This document shows positions 18,737-27,128 of a DNA stretch of 64,000 nucleotides, one piece after another (within the stretch, counting starts at the first letter, position 1; every line of letters starts with the position of its first letter). The notes under the pieces are model-generated. The model was given only the letters and a program-made list of their open reading frames with translations, was not told where the DNA came from and did not search any database. The stretch is from the NCBI RefSeq assembly GCF_003675385.1, contig NZ_RCWZ01000002.1, forward strand, positions 310,001 to 374,000, written 5' to 3'. Source of the DNA: Mucilaginibacter kameinonensis. GTDB taxonomy: Bacteria > Bacteroidota > Bacteroidia > Sphingobacteriales > Sphingobacteriaceae. The position numbers and the translations under genes were made by a program.

Positions 18737-19279
18737 TTAAATATCCTGATAATCTTTGGCGAAGTAATTATCGGCCAAAGGATCGGTTAAACGCACGAAA
18801 CGTTTTTCATTGTATTTCCATTTCATGCGGAATATGATAACGGCAATACTGGCGCCAATTATATAATTATAACCAATAAAAGCAAACATATCGCCGGGTT
18901 CGGACAGCAGCGTATGAAGATCCGTTTTGCCACTTAATTTAAACCAGATGATACTTGTGATTAATGATAAAGCCAAACCGAAGATAAAGCCACCATCGAT
19001 AACGCAGTAATTCCACATGCCACGTTTGCGTGAATGTTCCCACTTTTTTACAAAGCTGATGTTTTCGATATCTTCTTCGGTAAGTCCGCGGGCTTTGAGT
19101 TTTTCTGCCTGGGTTAGTTTGTATTGACATCGGTAATAACCCTGTACAAACGAAAACGGGAAAAATAAAAGGAAAATAAGATTGTTATTGTCGTAAAAAT
19201 ACAACGCCGCAATAACGGCAAGATAAACCAGTTCGGTTTTATAAGTATGTTTCAGATATGTTTTAAAATTGAATTTCAT
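18737..19279 (-). CDS. Membrane protein of unknown function
   Basis: 180 aa from the ATG at 19279, chosen because it lies just downstream of the pyrB stop (19296), whereas the longer frame runs into pyrB. Hydrophobic segments occur at LVYLAVIAALYFYD, NLIFLLFFPFSFVQGYY, GFIFGLALSLITSIIW and near FAFIGYNYIIGASIAVIIF, so about four membrane helices with a charged cytoplasmic loop (KLTQAEKLKARGLTEEDIEN) between the second and third. I do not recognise the family. It is probably co-transcribed from pyrB. Confidence 0.7.
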   Translation of the reverse strand: MKFNFKTYLKHTYKTELVYLAVIAALYFYDNNNLIFLLFFPFSFVQGYYRCQYKLTQAEKLKARGLTEEDIENISFVKKWEHSRKRGMWNYCVIDGGFIFGLALSLITSIIWFKLSGKTDLHTLLSEPGDMFAFIGYNYIIGASIAVIIFRMKWKYNEKRFVRLTDPLADNYFAKDYQDI

Positions 19280-19295
19280 ACCTGAAACATGCTGC

Positions 19296-20228
19296 TTATA
19301 TAGTTGGTGTTTGACCGGCCAGCAGGTAAAGCACTGCCATACGTACGGCAACACCGTTTTCTACCTGGTCCAGAATAATGGATTGTTTGCTGTCGGCTAC
19401 ATCGCTGGTAATCTCCACGCCACGGTTGATAGGGCCGGGGTGCATTACCGTGATCTCTTTATCTAAAGAATCGAGTATGGTTTTATTGAGGCCGAAAAGC
19501 ATGGTGTATTCCCTTAGTGAAGGGAAATATTTAATGTCTTGACGTTCCAGCTGAATGCGGAGCATATTGGCAACATCACACCAGTTAAGGGCTTTAATGA
19601 GGTTGTGCTCAACTTTTACACCTAATGAGCCGATATATTTAGGGATCAAGGTAGTAGGACCGCAAACCATTACCTCCGCGCCAAGTTGTTTAAGGCACAA
19701 AATGTTTGAAAGCGCCACGCGAGAGTGCAGGATATCACCCACTATCACCACTTTTTTGCCAGCCACATCGCCGTATTTCTCACGGATAGAAAAGGCGTCA
19801 AGCAGGGCCTGGGTAGGATGCTCGTGTGCACCATCACCGGCGTTTACAATCTGTGCTTTTACGTGTTTAGAAAGGAAGATCCCCGCACCGGCATAAGGGT
19901 GGCGCATCACTACCATATCAACTTTCATGGCCAGAATGTTGTTCACCGTATCAATCAGTGTTTCGCCTTTGCTTACAGATGATGATGAGGCAGCGAAGTT
20001 GATTACATCTGCCGAAAGTCTTTTTTCGGCCAGCTCAAATGATAAACGGGTACGGGTAGAGTTTTCAAAGAAGATATTGGCAATGGTAACATCCCGTAAC
20101 GACGGCACTTTCTTAATCGGTCGGTTTAAAACAGATTTAAAAGTATCGGCAGTTTCAAATATCAGCTCAATATCTGCCCGGTTCAAATCTTTTATACCCA
20201 ATAAGTGTCGTGTGCTCAGTCCTGCCAT
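19296..20228 (-). CDS. pyrB: Aspartate carbamoyltransferase catalytic subunit
   Basis: 310 aa, normal length. It catalyses carbamoyl phosphate plus aspartate to carbamoyl-aspartate, the first committed step of pyrimidine synthesis. The carbamoyl-phosphate loop STRTR is at residues 57-61 (FENSTRTRLSFE), and HPTQALLD at 137-144 is the second family signature. HPGPINRGVEI near the C-terminus binds aspartate. pyrR lies 171 bp upstream on the same strand, with a D hairpin between. No pyrI subunit is present in the window. Confidence 0.96.
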   Translation of the reverse strand: MAGLSTRHLLGIKDLNRADIELIFETADTFKSVLNRPIKKVPSLRDVTIANIFFENSTRTRLSFELAEKRLSADVINFAASSSSVSKGETLIDTVNNILAMKVDMVVMRHPYAGAGIFLSKHVKAQIVNAGDGAHEHPTQALLDAFSIREKYGDVAGKKVVIVGDILHSRVALSNILCLKQLGAEVMVCGPTTLIPKYIGSLGVKVEHNLIKALNWCDVANMLRIQLERQDIKYFPSLREYTMLFGLNKTILDSLDKEITVMHPGPINRGVEITSDVADSKQSIILDQVENGVAVRMAVLYLLAGQTPTI

Positions 20229-20284
20229 GTTATTTTGATTTCGGATTTCGGATGTTCGATTTCTGAATATTTATTTTTAAGTCC

Positions 20285-20377
20285 GTCATTGCGAGGTACG
20301 AAGCAATCCCCGACTTGCCGAGATGCTATACAAAGCCTCCCTGGATGGTTTGGGATTGCTTTGTATCTCGCAATGAC
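20285..20377. repeat. D-family hairpin repeat between pyrR and pyrB
   Basis: Left arm GTCATTGCGAGGTACGAAGC, right arm ending CTCGCAATGAC. The inner part carries the CAATCCCC/GGGATTG variant. It lies in the 171-bp gap between two co-directional pyrimidine genes. Confidence 0.88.
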
Positions 20378-20398
20378 GTATTGTTTATGCTATATTAT

Positions 20399-20947
20399 TT
20401 ATTCCTGTACTTCTGAAACAAGAACTATCTTGTCCTCACCATCAGTATCTTTCCAGCTTACCACCACTTTTTGCGACGCGATAGAATCAACCTCGATACC
20501 TACATAATCGGCAGATACCGGGATGTGACGTGAATAGCGGCGATCAACCAAAGCCAAAAGCTCTATTTTCTCCGGGCGACCGAATGCCTGCATGGCGTCC
20601 ATAGCAGCACGGATGGTACGGCCTGTCCATAGTACATCATCCATCATGATCACTTTTTTACCTTCAATAATAAAATCTATTTTGGTTTGATTAGGCACCA
20701 ATTGTGATTCGCGGCGGCGGAAATCGTCACGATAAAAGGTAATATCAAGATCGCCTTGCAGTATAGTTTTATCCGGAAGTATTTTTCTTAGTTCTTCAGC
20801 AACGCGTTTAGCCAGATAAATGCCACGTGGCTGAATGCCAATTAATACAGTATTTGAAAAGTCGTTATGATTTTCAATTAACTGGCGACATAAACGTTGT
20901 ATGGTGATTTGAAACTTTTGTCCGTCGAGCAGTGTTAGATTTTGCAT
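20399..20947 (-). CDS. pyrR: Bifunctional pyrimidine regulator PyrR / uracil phosphoribosyltransferase
   Basis: 182 aa from the ATG at 20947, since the homology begins at MQNLTLLDGQ; a start seven codons earlier is possible. The PRPP-binding loop VIMMDDVLWTGRTIRAA (residues 99-115) is the hallmark of PyrR and related type I phosphoribosyltransferases. GIQPRGIYLA matches the second phosphate-contact region. In Firmicutes PyrR binds pyr mRNA leaders; in Bacteroidota it is often annotated but its RNA role is less certain. It is upstream of pyrB in the same direction. Confidence 0.9.
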   Translation of the reverse strand: MQNLTLLDGQKFQITIQRLCRQLIENHNDFSNTVLIGIQPRGIYLAKRVAEELRKILPDKTILQGDLDITFYRDDFRRRESQLVPNQTKIDFIIEGKKVIMMDDVLWTGRTIRAAMDAMQAFGRPEKIELLALVDRRYSRHIPVSADYVGIEVDSIASQKVVVSWKDTDGEDKIVLVSEVQE

Positions 20948-21048
20948 CGTATGGGTGGATTTGGGCAAAAGTAATAATTTGTTTTGAGTTTTGGAGGATG
21001 AGTTTTGAATAGGGGACTGAGTTTACCTTTTTGTTGTTAGCTCAAACC

Positions 21049-21138
21049 GTCATTGAGGTACGAAGCAATCCCCGATTTGCAGGGAACCCTTACAAGTCCC
21101 TCTGTACAGTTTGGGATTGCTTCGTACCTCGCAATGAT
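21049..21138. repeat. D-family hairpin repeat, variant
   Basis: Left arm GTCATTGAGGTACGAAGC lacks the CG of GTCATTGCGAGG, while the right arm TACCTCGCAATGA is intact, so one arm has lost two bases. It lies between the ACT-domain gene and pyrR, both on the minus strand. Confidence 0.8.
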
Positions 21139-21156
21139 GAGAATGATTGAGTGTTC

Positions 21157-21552
21157 CTATTCCGATAACTTCTTCAACGCTACCATCACTTTTTCAGCAT
21201 CCTTTTTCGCTACAAAAATATGATCATGATAATAAGCTGCTACCACGTTGCAGCTTATATTTTCCTGGGCCAGTGCGGTTGCAAATGCCGCTGTAAGTCC
21301 GGTTGCCTCCAACGATGAATGGATGGTTAAGGTGATCCAGGCGGCAACATATGTATAGGCCAAGTTTAACTTATCGGCGGTTTCTTTCTTAAGGATGAGG
21401 GTTGTTTCTTCCTCTTCTTTAAAAAAGGCTATAATATCATCGGCGTTAATGTTGCTTAGTGAGGGCGTTGTGCAATAAACATAATCACCCTCATGAAGTA
21501 CAGGCGTCATGTTTTTGAGCAGGGTGTTTAGGTTGGTTTCTCCGGTGGTCAT
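21157..21552 (-). CDS. ACT-domain protein
   Basis: 131 aa. The two-part layout (LNTLLKNMTPVLHEGDYVYC, then an ACT-like fold from AYTYVAAWITLTIHSSLE to AYYHDHIFVAKKDAEKVM) matches the small tandem-ACT proteins of COG3602 (ACT_3/ACT_7). These are presumed amino-acid sensors; no enzyme domain is attached. The start has no alternative nearby. Probably a single-gene unit upstream of pyrR on the same strand. Confidence 0.75.
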   Translation of the reverse strand: MTTGETNLNTLLKNMTPVLHEGDYVYCTTPSLSNINADDIIAFFKEEEETTLILKKETADKLNLAYTYVAAWITLTIHSSLEATGLTAAFATALAQENISCNVVAAYYHDHIFVAKKDAEKVMVALKKLSE

Positions 21553-21749
21553 TGGGCAAAGATAAATGAAAAGGCGACTTGAATATTTTTAAAAGGATGT
21601 CATTGAGCGAAGCGTGTCAACTCGCGCTCGTTTATAACGAGTGTGTAATTGGGTTTGCGTTTATAACGCAAAGGGCGATACAATCGCGATACTGTATTAA
21701 GCGCTCGTTGCAGACGGGCGCAAGCGTTAAAACTATAACCTAAAACCCA
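21553..21749. other. Non-coding gap with two small TTTATAA-loop hairpins
   Basis: Contains CTCG-TTTATAA-CGAG and TTTGCG-TTTATAA-CGCAAA stem-loops (about 21628-21683) after a partial GTCATTGAGCGAAGCG motif reminiscent of family D. No gene seen. Confidence 0.55.
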
Positions 21750-21783
21750 ATAAAAAAGCCCCTCTGGATAACCAGAGGGGCTT
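21750..21783 (-). terminator. Rho-independent terminator of rpsA
   Basis: A 12-bp stem (AAGCCCCTCTGG and complement) with a 4-base loop. Read on the minus strand it ends in a T-rich run, 23 bp after the rpsA stop. Confidence 0.92.
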
Positions 21784-21805
21784 ATATAAAGCGGTTAAGC
21801 TAAAA

Positions 21806-23770
21806 TTATGCTTCTTCTTCAGAGCTATTAGCGGCTGGAGCTTTGCGTGCTTTGTTTTCAGCACCTTCCATTTGCTCTTTTAATTGAGCTAATACGCTAA
21901 GATCACCTAAAGTTGATTTTTCAACCGAATCTTTCACTTTTTTCACCGCGTTAGTAGCAGCTTTTGCTTCTTTTTTACGGGCTTCAAATTCTTGTACACG
22001 AGCATCAGCGCGAGCTTCTTCCCAGATACGTGAGTGTGAAATAACGATACGTTTGTTTTCTTTGTTAAATTCGATGATTTTGAATTCAGCAGCTTCTTCA
22101 GCTTTTAAGCTCTTACCGTCTTCTTTAACCAGGTGTTTGGTTGGCGCAAAGCCTTCAACACCGTAAGGTAAAGCTACGATAGCACCTTTGTCGGTTACTT
22201 TGATAACGGTACCTTCATGGATCGAGTCGATAGTGAAGATAGTTTCAAAAGTATCCCAAGGGTTTTCTTCAAGCTGTTTGTGGCCTAAGCTCAGTTTGCG
22301 GTTTTCAACATCAAGTTCAAGTACAACCACGTTTAATTTTTCACCAACTTTAGTGAATTCGTTAGGGTGGTTAACTTTTTTAGACCAAGAAAGGTCAGAG
22401 ATGTGGATCAAGCCATCGATGCCGTCTTCCAGTTCAACAAACACACCAAAATTGGTCATGTTTTTAACTGTAGCTACGTGCTGAGTACCAACTGCGTACC
22501 TTTCAGCAGCGTTTTGCCATGGATCAGGAGTTAATTGTTTAACACCTAATGACATTTTACGCTCTTCGCGGTCTAAAGTCAATACTTGAGCTTCGATCTC
22601 GTCACCAACTTTCAGGAATTCCTGAGGGTTACGCAGGTTTTGTGACCATGACATTTCTGATACGTGGATCAAACCTTCAACACCAGGGATGATTTCAAGG
22701 AATGCGCCGTAATCAGCAACGGTAACGATTTTACCTTTAACTTTTGAACCAACCTGAATTTCTTCAGAAAGGCTTTGCCAAGGGTGAGGGGTTAATTGTT
22801 TCAAGCCAAGAGCGATACGTTTTTTCTCATCATCAAAGTCAAGCACAACAACGTTGATTTTTTGATCCAATGATAAAATTTCGCGTGGGTGCTCAATACG
22901 GCCCCATGAAATATCTGTAATGTGCAGTAAGCCGTCAACACCACCAAGGTCAATGAATACACCAAAGTCGGTAATGTTTTTAACGGTACCTTCCAATACC
23001 TGACCTTTTTCAAGGCGGGCAACAATTTCAGTTTTTTGATTTTCCAGATCGTCTTCGATAAGCACTTTGTGCGATACCACAACGTTCTTGAATTCGTGGT
23101 TGATTTTAACAACTTTGAATTCCATAGTTTTACCTACATACACATCGTAATCCCTGATAGGTTTGATATCGATCTGTGAGCCAGGTAAGAAGGCTTCAAC
23201 GCCCATAATGTCAACAATCAAACCACCTTTAGTACGGCTCTTAACAAAACCGGTGATGATTTCATCATTATCAAGGGCTGAATTAATGCGCTCCCATGAT
23301 TTTTGAGTTTTTGCACGTTTGCGTGAAAGTACTAACTGACCATTAGCATCTTCCTGCGACTCAACAAAAACGTCAACTTTGTCACCGATCTTCAGATCAG
23401 GTGTGTCACGGAATTCTGATACTGATACTAAACCGTCTGATTTGAAACCTACGTTAAGTACAACATCTTTGTTGTTAACGTTAACAACAGTACCGGTGAT
23501 GATTTCGCCTTTGGTGATAGAGCTGAAAGTTCCATCATACAATTTTTCAAATTTCTCACGGTCGTCATCGCTGTAGTTACCAAATTTTTTGTCGTCAGCA
23601 TCCCAGTCGAAATCTTCGCTTGGTGTAGCTGCAATTTTTGATTTGATCTCTTCGATAGATATTGAATCAGCTTCTGATTCAATTGTTTCTTTTTCGCCAG
23701 CCGCTTTAACTGTACCCAGTTCAGCTTCTTTCGCTTTTAATTCTTTTTCTGCTTCTTGTTTTTTTGCCAT
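21806..23770 (-). CDS. rpsA: 30S ribosomal protein S1
   Basis: 654 aa from the ATG at 23770. This start is chosen because AAGGAG lies about 13 bases upstream, one of the few Shine-Dalgarno-like sites in the window; the 23815 start adds 15 unsupported residues. After a charged, coiled-coil-like N-terminus (KKQEAEKELKAKEAELGTV), six S1 OB-fold repeats follow (for example GTVKNITDFGVFIDLGGVDG and ATVKNMTNFGVFVELEDGID). It binds mRNA and the small subunit during initiation. The acidic, Ala/Lys-rich tail is typical of Bacteroidota S1. Confidence 0.96.
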   Translation of the reverse strand: MAKKQEAEKELKAKEAELGTVKAAGEKETIESEADSISIEEIKSKIAATPSEDFDWDADDKKFGNYSDDDREKFEKLYDGTFSSITKGEIITGTVVNVNNKDVVLNVGFKSDGLVSVSEFRDTPDLKIGDKVDVFVESQEDANGQLVLSRKRAKTQKSWERINSALDNDEIITGFVKSRTKGGLIVDIMGVEAFLPGSQIDIKPIRDYDVYVGKTMEFKVVKINHEFKNVVVSHKVLIEDDLENQKTEIVARLEKGQVLEGTVKNITDFGVFIDLGGVDGLLHITDISWGRIEHPREILSLDQKINVVVLDFDDEKKRIALGLKQLTPHPWQSLSEEIQVGSKVKGKIVTVADYGAFLEIIPGVEGLIHVSEMSWSQNLRNPQEFLKVGDEIEAQVLTLDREERKMSLGVKQLTPDPWQNAAERYAVGTQHVATVKNMTNFGVFVELEDGIDGLIHISDLSWSKKVNHPNEFTKVGEKLNVVVLELDVENRKLSLGHKQLEENPWDTFETIFTIDSIHEGTVIKVTDKGAIVALPYGVEGFAPTKHLVKEDGKSLKAEEAAEFKIIEFNKENKRIVISHSRIWEEARADARVQEFEARKKEAKAATNAVKKVKDSVEKSTLGDLSVLAQLKEQMEGAENKARKAPAANSSEEEA

Positions 23771-24012
23771 TAAATAATTTTTCTCCTTTTCCCAATTTGT
23801 TAATTGGGACTGCAAAGGTACGGATATATTTTATTGAAAAAAGAAATTTTTTAATGTTAATTGCTTATATTTTAGGTGCTTTTATAAGTTTTTTGCTGGA
23901 TTAAGCAGGTAGGGGCGAAAATAGGAGGAGATTTTACGTTTAGTAAACCATTTGATAACGTGTTTGTATCGCTATATACCCTATCAATTAGTGAGTTATG
24001 GTAGATGAAAGT

Positions 24013-24687
24013 TTAATTCCCGGCAGTTAATTTTGCATCTATCTCCTCAAAAATCTGCATAAAATCATTCAGCATTTCCTCCCGGTAGTTGCTTAATATC
24101 TCATCCATGATCACTTCTTGCTCAGGTGTGAAGGGATTTTTCCATACGCGCATGCAGATCCTTTTAAGCGCATAAGCTATTTGGTGGGTTTCGGCGTATG
24201 TATGCAGATACTGGCTTTTTTTAAAGCCTTCGTAAAACTTGAAGAAAACGGCAGTGTCCTCGAGCCCGGCAAAGGTTAAAAAGCTTCTTATTTTATCATC
24301 CTTACAACCAGCTAAATGATCGTAAAACTGTGCGACGCTTATTTTACCTGTTGTTAGCAATAAGTTATCGATAATTAACTCCAGGGCAATGTGTCCTAAA
24401 AAGAAAGGTTTAACCGGCGATCCAATTAAGGCCGGAGCCAGCAGTTTTTTAAGTTCGTGTGAGCGCGTTGTAAAAAAGTCGGATGAGTGAAAATACCGGT
24501 CTACATCAAGATGTTTGTTCCATCCTGCTATGATCGAATTAACCTCGTTATCAGTATGGTGTAACTTTTCGGGATGAAGGATGATGTTTTTATCGGCGTT
24601 TTTTAACAGGTCGGGCAGTACTGTTCCCAGCACGTGGTAACAGTTGGTAGTATCCCTGTCGAAATAAAAATGCGATAAAAAATTCAT
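24013..24687 (-). CDS. Acyl carrier protein phosphodiesterase-like protein (AcpH family)
   Basis: 224 aa from the ATG at 24687, where the family-like start MNFLSHFYFD occurs; the longer frame adds 14 residues. The N-terminal block MNFLSHFYF...VLGTVLPDLL corresponds to the MNFLAHL...GNLLGDF pattern of ACP phosphodiesterases of the HD-like fold, which remove phosphopantetheine from acyl carrier protein. The central helices are more divergent than in E. coli AcpH, so the activity is uncertain. Single gene, divergent from tyrS. Confidence 0.6.
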   Translation of the reverse strand: MNFLSHFYFDRDTTNCYHVLGTVLPDLLKNADKNIILHPEKLHHTDNEVNSIIAGWNKHLDVDRYFHSSDFFTTRSHELKKLLAPALIGSPVKPFFLGHIALELIIDNLLLTTGKISVAQFYDHLAGCKDDKIRSFLTFAGLEDTAVFFKFYEGFKKSQYLHTYAETHQIAYALKRICMRVWKNPFTPEQEVIMDEILSNYREEMLNDFMQIFEEIDAKLTAGN

Positions 24688-24816
24688 AAGCCTTGCCTTG
24701 CAAAATACCCGGTTTTGCTCAAGATACAAAATATAAGTAATTATTTGAAACAGATTTTACCTGTAGTTAACCTTTGGTTAGTTAATAAACACTGGCTATC
24801 CACCCAATTATTCTTT

Positions 24817-24824
24817 TATATTTG
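24817..24824 (+). promoter_or_regulatory. Promoter -7 element of tyrS
   Basis: TATATTTG matches the Bacteroidota TAnnTTTG consensus exactly, 25 bases before the tyrS ATG. A clear -33 TTTG is not seen. Confidence 0.6.
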
Positions 24825-24848
24825 CACCTTTTTGAAACAGAACTTGAT

Positions 24849-26132
24849 ATGAACTTTGTTGAAGAATTACGCTGGCGCGGCATGCTGCATACCGAAATGC
24901 CCGGAACCGAAGATATGTTAAATAAAGGTATGGCTTCGGGATATATCGGGTTTGATCCAACTGCCGATTCGCTGCATGTTGGTCACCTTACCCAGATCAT
25001 GACCCTGATCCATTTTCAGCGTGCGGGCCATAAACCCTATGCCCTGGTTGGCGGTGCTACCGGTATGGTGGGAGATCCGTCAGGTAAATCAGCCGAGCGT
25101 AATTTATTATCAGAGGATGTGCTTCAGCATAACCTGGAGGCGGTAAAAAAACAGCTTACCCGTTTTCTTGATTTTAACACCGGCGCCAATAGTGCCGAAA
25201 TGGTTAATAATTACGATTGGTTCAAAAACTTTACTTTTCTCGATTTTATCCGCGATGTAGGCAAACATATTACCGTTAACTATATGATGGCCAAAGATTC
25301 GGTAAAAAAACGTTTGGAGGGCGACACCGGTATGTCATTCACCGAGTTTACTTACCAGCTGGTTCAGGGTTACGATTTTTACTACTTGTGGAGGCATCAT
25401 AATTGTTCGTTGCAAATGGGTGGCAGCGACCAGTGGGGTAACATCGTTACAGGTACTGAGCTTATCCGCCGTAAGGATAGCGGTGAGGCTTTTGCCTTAA
25501 CTACCAACCTGATCAAAAAAGCGGATGGTACCAAGTTTGGCAAAACCGAAAGCGGTGCTGTTTGGCTTGATGCTGATCGTACTTCGCCTTACCAGTTTTA
25601 CCAATTTTGGCTAAATACTACCGACGTTGACGCTAAGTCATACATCCGAATTTTTACCCTGCTTGATCGTGAGGTTATTGAAGCGATGGAAGTTGAGCAC
25701 GATGCCGCGCCGCATACCCGTATACTGCAAAAAGCATTGGCGAAAGATATCACCATACGGGTGCATGGCGAAGCTGAATATGAAAAAGCCATTAAATCAT
25801 CTGAATTTTTATTTGGTAATGTTGGTATTGAGTTTTTGAATGAACTGAAAGAAACTGAAGTGTTAGGTTTGTTTGCAGGTGTACCTAATTATACCATAGC
25901 ATTAAGCGAACTGGAACAGGGCATTAACGCATCTGATCTGTTAGCTGCTAAAACAGCAGTATTCCCTTCAAAAGGCGAGGCTAAAAAGATGATACAGGGA
26001 GGCGGCGTTGCTATCAACAAAGTGAAGATAGGTACTGCTGATGATGTTTATAATACCGAAGTTTTGATTGGTGGAAAATTCATCGTAGCTCAAAAAGGTA
26101 AGAAGAATTATTTCTTGATAGTTGCAGAGTAA
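24849..26132 (+). CDS. tyrS: Tyrosyl-tRNA synthetase
   Basis: 427 aa from the ATG at 24849; the in-frame TTG at 24822 overlaps the promoter element and is rejected. The class I signatures are HVGH at residues 43-46 ([10 protein letters not shown]) and KFGKT ([15 protein letters not shown]), the KMSKS counterpart. [14 protein letters not shown] is the tyrosine-pocket block. A C-terminal S4-type RNA-binding segment closes the protein ([14 protein letters not shown]). It charges tRNA-Tyr. Monocistronic, with a following hairpin and a shared terminator. Confidence 0.97.
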   Translation: MNFVEELRWRGMLHTEMPGTEDMLNKGMASGYIGFDPTADSLHVGHLTQIMTLIHFQRAGHKPYALVGGATGMVGDPSGKSAERNLLSEDVLQHNLEAVKKQLTRFLDFNTGANSAEMVNNYDWFKNFTFLDFIRDVGKHITVNYMMAKDSVKKRLEGDTGMSFTEFTYQLVQGYDFYYLWRHHNCSLQMGGSDQWGNIVTGTELIRRKDSGEAFALTTNLIKKADGTKFGKTESGAVWLDADRTSPYQFYQFWLNTTDVDAKSYIRIFTLLDREVIEAMEVEHDAAPHTRILQKALAKDITIRVHGEAEYEKAIKSSEFLFGNVGIEFLNELKETEVLGLFAGVPNYTIALSELEQGINASDLLAAKTAVFPSKGEAKKMIQGGGVAINKVKIGTADDVYNTEVLIGGKFIVAQKGKKNYFLIVAE

Positions 26133-26142
26133 TACTTGATTG

Positions 26143-26173
26143 AACTTACGAAGTTTTTGAACCTTTGTAAGTT
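26143..26173. repeat. Imperfect inverted repeat AACTTACGAAG
   Basis: AACTTACGAAG pairs with CTTTGTAAGTT across a 9-base loop just after tyrS. A perfect version of the same hairpin lies after glgB at 51223. Confidence 0.65.
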
Positions 26174-26210
26174 TTTGATTTGTTTCGAGATATAAAGATG
26201 ACCCAATGAC

Positions 26211-26247
26211 AAAAGGGGCGATGGATGTTAATCCTGCGCCCCTTTTT
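26211..26247. terminator. Bidirectional terminator between tyrS and the PH/SHOCT gene
   Basis: AAAAGGGGCG and CGCCCCTTTT stems with A-run and T-run flanks; serves two convergent genes. Confidence 0.88.
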
Positions 26248-26264
26248 AATGACTAAATGAACAG

Positions 26265-26981
26265 TTACAAGTCGCTAAGCAAGTCCAGTTTCTTGGCGTT
26301 ATATTCTTCTTGAGAGATAAGGCCGTTATCGAACAATGTTTTTAGCTTTTTTAACTTTTCGGTAAGCTCATCTGGTTTTGCTGCCGGCGCTGGCGCTGGT
26401 GTTTCCTGTACAATCGGCGCTGGTGTTGATACCGGTGGAGCAACAGGAGCAGGAGCTGCAGGTGCTGTGTAGCCATTGTTTTGAGAAAACGGCTGTGGTG
26501 AAGCCGGCGGGACAAAGGCACGCGCTGGTGAGTTTTCAAACTGTACAGCGCCTGATTCGGCACGCTTTTGTTCGAGCTCTCGCTGACGGCGGGCTTCGCG
26601 TTCAATCTCTTTACGTTCCTGGGCATATTGATAAAGTTTACGTCCCTGAATTTTAGGAAGGTAATCAACCGCCATTTCGCCACCACCGGTGGTCTTTACG
26701 CTGAATACCGCACCAATGATCTCCTCTTTGGTGTGTACGTCAACAATATCTTTCCAAACAAAATCAACAAACTTGATGGATAAACCCAGGTTTGCCGGGG
26801 TGAAAAACAATACACGTTTGTTGGTTATAGCTATACAATCGGGAAAAAGGTTAACCAGCGGCTTTTTCTGAACGGCTATGTAAATAATTTCCTCGCCTGT
26901 TGACAGCAGATCAACAAGACGTGAATAAACCTTTTCAACTGCTTTAGGATCCTGTTCCTCTGTTAAAAATTTCTCAATCAT
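26265..26981 (-). CDS. PH-like domain protein with C-terminal SHOCT motif
   Basis: 238 aa from the ATG at 26981; the longer frame from 27044 adds a hydrophobic stretch with no support. Residues about 1-110 form a bacterial PH-like fold (CIAITNKRVLFFTP, VWKDIVDVHTKEE). A basic helix (EREARRQRELEQKRAE) and a Pro/Ala-rich linker follow, then a SHOCT motif, LKTLFDNGLISQEEYNAKK. SHOCT proteins are thought to mediate oligomer contacts or membrane-linked scaffolds; the role here is unknown. Convergent with tyrS. Confidence 0.75.
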   Translation of the reverse strand: MIEKFLTEEQDPKAVEKVYSRLVDLLSTGEEIIYIAVQKKPLVNLFPDCIAITNKRVLFFTPANLGLSIKFVDFVWKDIVDVHTKEEIIGAVFSVKTTGGGEMAVDYLPKIQGRKLYQYAQERKEIEREARRQRELEQKRAESGAVQFENSPARAFVPPASPQPFSQNNGYTAPAAPAPVAPPVSTPAPIVQETPAPAPAAKPDELTEKLKKLKTLFDNGLISQEEYNAKKLDLLSDL

Positions 26982-27030
26982 GTTTTTAGCAATTATGATG
27001 CGCGCAAAAATAACAATTATACCTGTGAAA

Positions 27031-27120
27031 GAGTCAAGAATCAAGTGTTAAGAATCAAGAAAAAAGATGAAGTCCTATCTAATGGCTTCTTGCCTCTTGA
27101 TTCATGACTTCCTGATTCTC
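27031..27120. repeat. Imperfect inverted repeat of GAATCAAG units
   Basis: Left arm GAGTCAAGAATCAAG faces a right arm ending CTTGATTCATGACTTCC and TGATTCTC, an imperfect hairpin built from short AATCAAG-type words. One-armed versions lie near 56503 and 58916. Confidence 0.7.
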
Positions 27121-27128
27121 AAATAATA

